From Thalassovita aquimarina (lineage in GTDB: Bacteria; Pseudomonadota; Alphaproteobacteria; Rhodobacterales; Rhodobacteraceae): a DNA stretch of 64,000 bases. The notes beneath the pieces were generated by a model. The model did not search any database. It was not told the DNA's origin and saw nothing but the letters and a program-made list of their open reading frames with translations. The stretch spans positions 102,851-166,850 of the forward strand of contig NZ_JADMKU010000007.1 in assembly GCF_018219815.1 (NCBI RefSeq), read 5' to 3'. Of this stretch, positions 34,553 through 43,800 are shown piece after piece (the stretch's first letter is position 1; each line of letters begins with the position of its first letter). The position numbers were made by a program, and so were the translations under genes.

Positions 34553-35203
34553 ATGACCATCATCAGCTTCGAGCATCAGTTCGTTTTCATCAAAACAACC
34601 AAGACCGCCGGGACCAGTATCGAAATCGATCTGAGCTCCGTTGTCGGTGACGATGACATCGTTACGCCGATATACCCGCCGGATCCTAGGCACCGCCCGC
34701 GCAATCATCTGGGGCCCGATGGGGAACAAAGATTCCGCAATCACATGCCTGCCACGGAGATACGAAATCTTATCGGGCGGGATCGTTTCCGGGATATGCT
34801 GTCGTTCTGCGTCGAACGCGAACCCGTGGAAAAATGCATCAGCCATTTTCATATGCTGCGCAACTCGCCATTGCACAACAAGAGAGGGAGTTATCAGCAC
34901 AGTTGGTCGGAATATGTAGAGGACGGGCAGTTTCCCAACGATATCGCGAAATACTCGGTTGTTTGGAACGGAAAACGGCAGCTTATCGTGGACCGGGTGT
35001 TGCGTTATGACAGGCTGGCAAGAGATTTGCCCGCCCTTTTGCAAGAACGTGGCATCCCGGACTTCAGGCTGACCAGCAGGGCGAAATCCGAATATTCGCA
35101 AAACCGCCTTGTAACCGTTCAGGAGGTCACCCGAAGCCAGCGCGACCGTATCCATGATGCCTTTCGTCCCAGCCTTGAGGTCACGGGAATCGATTGGGAT
35201 TGA
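34553..35203 (+). CDS. Sulfotransferase family protein
   Basis: A 216-residue protein with the PAPS-binding signatures of the Sulfotransfer_2 type: KTTKTAGTSIE (residues 14-24) is the 5'-phosphosulfate loop, and CVEREPVEKCISHFHM (about 87-102) is the 3'-phosphate site with its Arg-x-Pro. Between them RNHMPATEIRNLIGRDRFRDMLSF fits the usual helix-strand order. It would transfer sulfate from PAPS to a hydroxyl, most often of a carbohydrate. No signal peptide. It is a single gene between exported proteins, so a glycan or surface substrate is likely but unproven. Confidence 0.8.
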   Translation: MTIISFEHQFVFIKTTKTAGTSIEIDLSSVVGDDDIVTPIYPPDPRHRPRNHLGPDGEQRFRNHMPATEIRNLIGRDRFRDMLSFCVEREPVEKCISHFHMLRNSPLHNKRGSYQHSWSEYVEDGQFPNDIAKYSVVWNGKRQLIVDRVLRYDRLARDLPALLQERGIPDFRLTSRAKSEYSQNRLVTVQEVTRSQRDRIHDAFRPSLEVTGIDWD

Positions 35204-35254
35204 TGCAGGCCATGGGCGCTGTGCGCCTGAGGGTTAAAAACGGGCTTGCCTTCA

Positions 35255-35277
35255 TTCGACACGCCTGTCGAAATTTT
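35255..35277 (+). terminator. Weak hairpin after the sulfotransferase gene
   Basis: TTCGACA (35255-35261) and TGTCGAA (35266-35272) make a 7-bp stem with a 4-base loop, followed by ATTTT. The rest of the gap to 35470 shows no gene. Confidence 0.4.
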
Positions 35278-35470
35278 CCGGGCGGAGCACAGGGGAGGAT
35301 TGTGGGCGGTTCCGCGATCTGTTTGCGGGACTGATCCGGGACACGATGGGCAACCCGGTATCGCGCTTTTTTCGTTCGTTGCTTTTTACCAAGTGCCGGT
35401 TTAACCAATGCATCTATTGGTTTTCGCGGCTTTGCCAATTTCGACTTCTCTTCACGTATTAGGTGGCAAG

Positions 35471-37462
35471 ATGAAGAACATCGTTCAATCCAGATCTGAA
35501 AAACGCTTGATGCATGCATTGCCGATCCTGCTTTGTGGCTGGGCGCCATTTGGCGCCGCCCAAGCCGCCGATGCCCCCTGGCAGGTGATCAGCCCGGATG
35601 TCGACCGGATCGAGGTGCAGGCCAAGACCTTCGCGCCGTCCTCGCCCGCGGCCGATACCGGTTTCACCCGGGTCGAAGCCTGGGAGGCCGGGATCGACAA
35701 GCCACTGGAATTCAGCCTGCGCGACATGTGGCCGCCGTTCTGGGAAGGGCGCAGCGTGTCGAGCGCGGATATCGACCGCGACGGCGATTTGGATATCGCG
35801 ATCGCCTCGACCGAAGCGGGCATCTATCTGTTCGAAAACGATGGCAAGGGGCGGTTCTCGCGGATCAACACGGATTTCGGAGAACTGGCGAAGTTGCCGA
35901 TGTTCAACGCGGTGCTGGCCGATATCGACAATGACGGCTGGCCCGACCTGTTCCTGTCCTCTTACCGGCAGGGCAATTACATTCTGCGCAATGTCGACGG
36001 AACCTTCGGGGCCGAACCGCCGGTCCAGGTGGCCAATCGCAAAAGCGCCATCCTGACGATGACCATGGCGATCGGCGATCCCGATGCCGACGGCGATCTG
36101 GACATCGCCCTGGGCAACTGGACCGCGGGCTGGTACCGCCGCATCCCGGGCGAGGAGTCGCGCAACCGCATCATCTGGAACGACAACGGCGTGCTGAACG
36201 GGGAAAAATTCACCGATCTGCCGGGCATTCCGGGCGAAACCCTGTCGGTGCTGTTTTCCGACATGAACGATGACGGCAAGACCGATCTGCTGATCGGAAA
36301 CGATTTCGACGTTCCGGATTATTTCTATCTCGGCGATGGTCAGGGCGGATTCAAGGCGATCACCTATGGAGACAAGCTGATCCCGCACATCACCACCACT
36401 ACGATGGCGATCAAGGTGGGCGATCTGACCGGCGACGGGAAGAACGAAATTTATCTGGCGCAGATCGCGGGACGGTCCAAGCACGCGTCGAAAACCCTGA
36501 AGATGCAGGATCAGCGCAAATATTGCGACGGGATCAAGCGCGACGCGGATCGTGAGCTGTGCGAAAAGAACATGGAGATCAAGGACTGGTACCGTTCGGG
36601 CAACCAGTTCAATCCGAATTATGCCGAAAAATGCGCCGAACTGACCGGACGGTATCAGGCCGAATGCAAGGCGATGCTGATCAAGGATCTGGCGATCCAG
36701 AAGGACGACGCGTCGATCTGCATCCTGATCCCCGCCACTCAACCGGTGCCGCGCAGCTTCTGCGATCTGCATTTCCTGACGCCGCGGCGCCCCACCGCGA
36801 ACGAAATCGAAGACAGCCTGCAGCAGATCCTGCACCAGAACGTGCTGCTGCGGTGGAACGGATCCGCTTACGAGGACCAGGCCGAGATGCGCGGCCTTGA
36901 TATCGGCGGCTGGAGCTGGGACACCAAGTTCGAGGATTTCGACAATGACGGCGATCAGGACGTGTTCATCGCCAACGGCACCTGGGTGCCGAACGAAAAT
37001 TCTCCCTCCAACCTCTATTTCGAAAATGACGGCACCGGACATTTCACCGAAAATTCCGGACCGGCGGGGCTGGAAGATTACCTGATGACCGCCGGGGCCA
37101 CGTCTTTCGACATGGATAACGACGGCGATCTGGACATGCTGACCCATACGGTGAACGGGCCGCTGCAATTGTTCCGCAACAATTCGCAGCGCCAGGCGAT
37201 CGGTTTCGAGCTGCGCGATTTCATCGGCAACCGCGACGGGATCGGCGCCAAGATCATGGTGACGGATGAAACCGGCAGGACGCAGCGCCGCGAAATTCAA
37301 CTCGGCGGCGGTTTCATGTCGTTCGACGCGCCGCGCGCCTATTTCGGGCTGGGCGACGCGACCACTGTGCGCCAAGCACGGATTCTCTGGGTCGATGGTG
37401 CCGAAACGGTGATCCAGGGGCCGCTGCTGCCCGGGGCGCTTTATACGGTTACGCGGAACTGA
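35471..37462 (+). CDS. Exported FG-GAP/VCBS repeat protein with ASPIC/UnbV C-terminus
   Basis: A 663-residue protein. ATG 35471 (after TAGGTGGCAAG) gives a signal peptide ending near AAQAAD. At least seven calcium-type DxDxDG repeats are visible (DIDRDGDLDIAIAS, DIDNDGWPDLFLSS, DPDADGDLDIALGN, DMNDDGKTDLLIGN, DLTGDGKNEIYLAQ, DFDNDGDQDVFIAN, DMDNDGDLDMLTH), so it should fold as an FG-GAP beta-propeller. A cysteine-containing insertion of about 150 residues separates repeats five and six. The last 80 residues (GNRDGIGAKIMV ... PRAYFGLGDATTVRQARILWVDG) are an ASPIC/UnbV domain. Such proteins are secreted or surface-bound; the ligand is unknown. Confidence 0.88.
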   Translation: MKNIVQSRSEKRLMHALPILLCGWAPFGAAQAADAPWQVISPDVDRIEVQAKTFAPSSPAADTGFTRVEAWEAGIDKPLEFSLRDMWPPFWEGRSVSSADIDRDGDLDIAIASTEAGIYLFENDGKGRFSRINTDFGELAKLPMFNAVLADIDNDGWPDLFLSSYRQGNYILRNVDGTFGAEPPVQVANRKSAILTMTMAIGDPDADGDLDIALGNWTAGWYRRIPGEESRNRIIWNDNGVLNGEKFTDLPGIPGETLSVLFSDMNDDGKTDLLIGNDFDVPDYFYLGDGQGGFKAITYGDKLIPHITTTTMAIKVGDLTGDGKNEIYLAQIAGRSKHASKTLKMQDQRKYCDGIKRDADRELCEKNMEIKDWYRSGNQFNPNYAEKCAELTGRYQAECKAMLIKDLAIQKDDASICILIPATQPVPRSFCDLHFLTPRRPTANEIEDSLQQILHQNVLLRWNGSAYEDQAEMRGLDIGGWSWDTKFEDFDNDGDQDVFIANGTWVPNENSPSNLYFENDGTGHFTENSGPAGLEDYLMTAGATSFDMDNDGDLDMLTHTVNGPLQLFRNNSQRQAIGFELRDFIGNRDGIGAKIMVTDETGRTQRREIQLGGGFMSFDAPRAYFGLGDATTVRQARILWVDGAETVIQGPLLPGALYTVTRN

Positions 37463-37487
37463 TCGGACGGATTGCCGGAAACACGCA

Positions 37488-37514
37488 GACAAGGCCCCGG
37501 ATCGGGGCCTTGTC
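37488..37514 (+). terminator. Terminator hairpin after the FG-GAP gene
   Basis: GACAAGGCCCCG (37488-37499) and CGGGGCCTTGTC (37503-37514) form a perfect 12-bp stem with a 3-base loop, 25 bases past the stop. There is no long T-run. Confidence 0.65.
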
Positions 37515-37869
37515 GCTTCCTGGGCTCTATATCGGTGACTAGAAAACGGTCTCCGGCCCGACGCAAGGCCGGTTGCGCCCGGTTGTGCGTCGCGAATCTC
37601 TCCGTGTTTTCAAGGGCTCATGCGGATGCTGCACGTTTCCGTCGCGCGATTCCCCGATGGTGCGAGCGGCGTTTTCCATTCCGGGCGCCTTGCGTGAAAA
37701 CGACGTTGTGTCAAAGGCCTTAATTTAAGGGCACGCCGCCAAATCCGCGTCCAGAGCCCAGCCAGATGTTGTTTGCGCGCCTAAACTGTGCTCTCAATAC
37801 AAGCGATTATCACCGATATTTTACCGCCGCTTGATGGGCGTGTGTCTTGGTATTTCAGAGGGACTTAGA
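37515..37869. other. Leader region of the giant surface-protein gene
   Basis: About 355 bases with no convincing gene; the short open frame at 37515-37723 is arginine/cysteine-rich and has no ribosome binding site. The last 150 bases are more AT-rich (around 37720-37830) and probably hold the promoter. GAGGGACTTAGA precedes the ATG at 37870. Confidence 0.45.
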
Positions 37870-40800
37870 ATGAACCGTTTTTCCGCGCTTGCTGCCCGTT
37901 TGGCCCACACTCTTGTGCTGATAGGTTCTATCGTCGTCGCTTTCGTATTGCAGGCGGCTGCGGCGCAGGCGCAACCGACGTGGACATTGACCTTTTCCCC
38001 CTCGACCATCGGCGTCAATGGCACCTCGGTTGCCACTTTTACGATCACCAACGGTTCGGGCACCCCGGTCACGTCCCTCGCCTTTACCGACAATTTGACG
38101 GCGGGATTGGCAATTGCGAGCACCCCGAATGCGTCTACCACGTGTCCGGTCGACCAGGGCGGCGGACCCTATGCGAGCCTGAGCGCCCCGGCGGGTGGCT
38201 CCACGATCGCCTTTTCCGACGGCGCGTTGCCCGGGGGCAGCAGCTGCACCGTCACGCTCAACATTACCGGCACTGCCGCCGGTTCTTTTACCGATACCAC
38301 CGGGGCCCTGACTTCGTCCGCGGGCAATTCCGGCACGGCCAGCGCCACGCTGACGGTCGACAGCACCCGGCTCAGCTTTTCCAAGACCATCGTGCCCGAC
38401 ACCGTCAGCCTGAACGGCACCAGCACGATGACCTATACCATCGAAAACCCGACATCGACGGTTGTTAGTAGTATCGCTTTCAACGAAACGCTTCCGTCCG
38501 GTGTGCAGATCGCATCCCCCGCCAATGCCGTAACCGACTGTACGGCAGGGACGCTGACGGCAACGGCGGGCGGCAGTTCGATCAGCCTTGGCGGCGCGTT
38601 TTTCACGGCTGCGGGATCCTGTACCGTGACCGTGGATATCCAAGGGGCCGCCGCGGGCAGCTATACGCTGACCTCGTCGGGGCTTACCTCCAGCCAGGGA
38701 ACCTCCGGGGTTGCCTCGGCTGAGTTTACGGTAAACGCGCCGCCAGCATCGAGCGTTTCGTTGACGAAGGTGTTCTCGGGCGATCCAGTGGCCCCCGGCG
38801 GCACCGTTACTCTGGGCTTCACCCTCTACAACACGAATGCCGCTGACGCCGCCACCAACATCAGCTTCACCGACGATCTAGACGCGATGCTCAGCGGTAC
38901 GACGATGGTCAGCGCGCCCTCCGAACCCTGCGGCGCAGGGTCGAGCATCAGCGGTTCCGGATTGATCAGCTTAAGCAACGGTTCGCTGGCCGCGCGCGCC
39001 TGGTGCAGTTTCGACGTCACCGTGCAAATTCCCTCCGGTGCCACCACCGGCACCTATACCAACACAACCTCCACCGTTTCCGCGACGATCGACGGATCGA
39101 CGGTGAATTCCGCCAGCGGCGCCAGCGATACGCTGGAGGTCGATGCCAGCGGCGAAGCGCTGCAACTGGGCATGTCCTGGGCCTCGGCCGATGCCGGAAC
39201 TGACACCACCGTGACCTTCACGGTGACCAACCCGAACGGCAGCTTCGCGGCGACCAATATCGCTTTTTCGCTCAGTAACACAGCGCCATTCCCCGCGCTG
39301 CCCAACTATACGCTGCCGCCCTCGACCGACACCTGCGGCGGAGCGATGGGGACGACAGTATTTGGGGGCGTTCTGTTACAGACCTACAATTACACCGGTG
39401 GCACCCTCGCAGCGGGCAGCACCTGTACAATCGCCTTTAACATCGAGGTGCCTGCCGGGACGGCATCCGGCATTTATCCGCAAACGACCGGCGCGATCAT
39501 TGCCACGATCAACGGATCGAGTAAGACCGGCGATGTGGCAACGGCCAACCTGTCGGTCAGCCCCAGCGACCCGAACATGTCGCTGACCAAGGTTTTCGAT
39601 CAGAGCTCGGCCGCGGCGGGCAGTGCCGTCGGGCTTAGATTTACCCTCACCAACGGCAGCGAATCCATTTCCGCGACCGATATTTCCTTCTCTGACGATC
39701 TGGACACCTTCCATAGCGGGGCGACTCTGAATTCTGTGGTCAGCGACGGTTGTGGCGGAACGCCCAGCGGCGTGGGGACCGGTACGTTCAGCTATTCCGG
39801 CGGATCGCTGGCGGCCATCAGCACCTGCGACATCGATGTCACGGTCACCCTCGGGGCGGCTGTAGGGACGCCGGTGAACACGACCTCGAATCTGTCCGCG
39901 TCGCTGGACGGCGGCGGCGTATCCGAATTGGCCAATACGGCCGCCAGCGACACGATCACGGTACTATCCACCACGCCGTTAACCGCCTCGCTCGAAATCA
40001 TCGACGATCCGGTTGTTGCGGGCGGCACTGCGACCGCGCGCTATACGATCAACAATCCGAACTCGGCCCCCTACGACGCCACCGGTCTTTTCTTCACCCA
40101 CCCGCTAAGCGCGTCGCTGAGCACCCTGCAGGCCTCAGCGCCGCTGCCGACGGATCCCTGCGGGGCGGGATCGACCCTGAGCGGCACGACCACCCTGACC
40201 CTTTCCGGCGGCAGTATCGTTGCCGGAGGTAGCTGTAGCTTTGACGTGACCCTTGCGGTGCCGGGCGGCGCGGCTGACGGGGACTACTCGCTGCTGACCA
40301 GCTCCATTTCCTACACCATCGACGGTGGCGGAACGTCGATCGATCCGGTGAGCGATACGCTGAGCATCGGGCTGAGCGGCGAAGGATCCTCCACATTCGC
40401 GCTGAGCAAAACCTTCGACAGCAGCTATGTCATGGCCGGGGCAAGTGCCGGGCTGACCCTGACGCTGGAAAACCTCGGAACCGAGGACGCGACCGGTATC
40501 ACCTTCACCGACGATCTGTCGGGCTTCCTCAGCGGCACCAGCTTCGGCACCATGACCGCGAATGATTGTGGCGGCGCCCTGACCGGGGAAGGCGGAACGC
40601 TGCTGACGGTGTCCGGCGTGGCGCTGACCGCCGGTACCAGCTGTACCATTCGGATCCCGGTGGATTTCGATGCCGGCGCGTCGCTGGGCGTCGCGACCAA
40701 CACCACCTCGGATGTCAGCGGCACCACCGCTTCGGGCGCTGTCGGCGGGCCTGCGGCCAGCGACAGTATCGAGGTACGCTCGGCCACGGTTCCGACCTTC

Positions 40801-43800
40801 ACCAAGTCGATTGTGCCGTCCACCACCAACACCAATAGCAGTGTTGTGATCAGCTATTCGATTTCCAACCCGGTTGGTGGGATTGCACACACCGGTCTGG
40901 CCTTCACCGACGATGTGGCGACCGATATCCCCGGGGCGGCGGCGACGGTGCTGCCGGGCAGCGATCCCTGTGGTGCCGGATCGACGGTGACCGGGAGCGG
41001 GATCATCGCAATGACGGCGGGCACCCTGGCGCCCGGCGAAAGCTGCAATTTCGACGTCACGATTTCGGTTCCGACCCCGCCCTCGACGACCTATACCAGC
41101 ACCACCAGCGCCCTGACGGATGCCGGGATCGTTCTGGTCGGCGGGGCGTCCGATACGCTGACCATCAACCCCTGGCCGCCGAGCTTCTCCAAGGTGTTCG
41201 CACCCGACAGCATGGCGCAGGGCGATGTCACGACGCTGACCTTCACCGTGGATGCCAGCCTCAGCACCGGTGCGGTGCCGGGGCTGAGCTTCACCGACAA
41301 CCTTCCGGCCGGGGTGGTTCTTGCCCCGTCGGTGAATGCCGCCACCACTTGTACCGGCGGCACGCTGACCGCGGCTCCAGGCGGATCGACGGTCAGCTAT
41401 AGCGGCGGTCTGGTGAACGCTGCATCGACCTGTACGATCTCGGTCGACGTGACCTCGGTCGCGGTGGGCGCGCATCTCAACACCTCCGGCACGCTGACCA
41501 GCGATTATGGCGACGGCGGCACCGCCAGCGACACTCTGACCGTCACCGCCGCACCCGCGCCGAGCTTTGCTAAGGCGTTCGCGCCCGCCAGCATCGTTCA
41601 GGGTGACGTGACGACGCTGACCTTCACCATCGACAACAGCGCGTCGCTGATCGCGGCGACCTCGGTCGAGTTTACAGACAATTTCCCGGCCGGAGTGACC
41701 TTCGAGTCAGGGTTCAATATGGGTTTTGATGCGAGCCAATGTGGCGACGCGCTCTGGGAAGCGGCGCCGACCTACGTTCATTTCACCAGCACGTCCATTG
41801 CTGCGGGCGCGATCTGTACGCTATATGTCGATGTCACCTCGTCCACTATTGGTTCCGCGTTGAACACCTCCGGCGATTTGACCTCGTCGCTGGGCAACAG
41901 CGGCACGGCCAGCGCCACGCTGACCGTCACCGCCGCGCCCGCGCCGAACTTTGCCAAGGCGTTCGCGCCCGCCAGCATCGCGCAGGGCGCTGTGTCGACG
42001 CTGACCTTCACCATCGACAACAGCGCCGCGCTGGTCGAGGCGTCATCGATTGATTTCACCGATAATTTCCCGGCCGGCATGACCGTCGCGGCGACCCCGA
42101 ATGCCTCGACCACCTGTACCGGTGGCAGCGTGACCGCCGCGGCGGGGGCGGGATCGATGTCCTATAGCGGCGGCACGGTCGGCGCGGGCAGCAGTTGTAC
42201 CGTTTCGGTCGATGTGACTTCGGCCACCTTGGGACCTGCCGCGAATACCAGCGGAGACCTTACTTCGTCGCTGGGCAACAGCGGTACCGCCACTGACACG
42301 CTGACCGTCACCGCCGCACCCGCACCGCGTTTCAGCAAGAATTTCAGCCCGGATCGTATTTTCCAGGGCGGAGAAACGGTGTTGACGTTCACCATCGACA
42401 ACTCCAGCGCCTTCGTGGCTGCGGGCGACCTTGCCTTTGTCGATGTCTTCCCGGCCGGCATGACGGTTGCCTCCACCCCGGGGCTTTCGACGACCTGCAC
42501 TGGCACGACAATCGCCGCGCCCGCAGGCAGCGACCGGATCGAGATGACGGCAGGAACCGTCGCGGCCAACAATTCCTGTTCCGTTCAGGTCGCCGTCACA
42601 ACAGCCACCGCGGGATCGGTCAACAACGTGAGCGGCGATCTGACCTCGACGCTGGGCAATAGCGGCACCGCAAGCGCGACCCTGAGCGTGCGGCAGCCGG
42701 GTGCGCCGGACTTCACCAAGGCGTTCGCGCCCGCCAGCATCGCGCAGGGCGACGTGTCGACGCTGACCTTCACCATCGACAACGGCCTGGCCCCGATCGA
42801 TGCCAGCGCGCTCGATTTCACCGACAGCTTCCCGGCGGGGTTGAGCGTCGCGCCGACGCCGAACGCCTCGACCACCTGTACCGGTGGCACGCTGACGGCA
42901 GCGGCCGGGGCGACTTCGGTGTCCTATACCGGCGGCACGGTTTCCGCGCTCGGCAGCTGCACCGTTTCGGTCGACGTGACCTCTGTAACGGTAGGCGATG
43001 CCGCGAATTCCACCGGTGACCTGACCTCGTCTCTGGGCAACAGCGGCAGCGCTGCCGCGACGCTGAGCGTGACGGCAGCCGGCGCGCCGGGCTTTGCCAA
43101 GGCGTTCGCGCCCGACAGCATCGTGCAGGGCGACGTGTCGACGCTGACCTTCACCATCGACAACAGCACCGCGTTGGTGTCCGCCGACAACCTTGATTTC
43201 AGCGACAACTTCCCGGCGGGCATGACGGTGGCTGCCACGCCCAACGATGCCACCACCTGTAGCGGCGGCACCGTGACCGCGACGGCGGGCGCGTCGTCTG
43301 TGTCCTATAGCGGCGGGTCGGTTGCCGCGCTCGGCAGTTGTACCGTTTCGGTCGACGTGACCTCCGCCACGGCGGGGGCCGCCGCGAACACCTCGGGCGA
43401 CCTGACCTCGACGCTGGGCAACAGCGGCAGTGCTGCGGCCACGCTGACGGTGACGGCGGCCGGCGCGCCGGGCTTCACCAAGGGCTTCGCGCCCGCCAGC
43501 ATTGCGCAGGGCGACGTGACGACGCTGACCTTCACCATCGACAACAGCGCCACGTTGGTGTCCGCCGACAACATCGATTTCAGCGACAGCTTCCCGGCGG
43601 GAATGACGGTGGCCAGTACCCCGAATGCCGCCAGCACCTGTTCCGGCGGCACGCTGACGGCGACGGCGGGGGCCGATACAGTAACCTATACCGGCGGCAC
43701 GGTCGCAGCCGGGGCCAGTTGCGAAATCACCGTCGATGTGACCTCCGCGACGGTGGGAGATGCCACCAATACCAGTGGCACGATGACCTCGTCTCTGGGT

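Noticed and set aside
35181..35549. 122-codon minus-strand frame in the gap before the FG-GAP gene
   Set aside because: Overlaps the start and signal peptide of the FG-GAP gene and has no hydrophobic core, domain or ribosome binding site.
35459..37492. A 677-codon minus-strand frame
   Set aside because: It mirrors the FG-GAP protein gene, whose calcium-type repeats and signal peptide are unmistakable.
37472..37723. Small + strand open frame of 83 codons
   Set aside because: Covers the terminator hairpin of the preceding gene, has Arg/Cys-rich composition and no ribosome binding site.
40135..41475. A 446-codon minus-strand frame inside the giant gene
   Set aside because: Arg/Gly/His-rich shadow frame caused by high GC; no ribosome binding site or domain.
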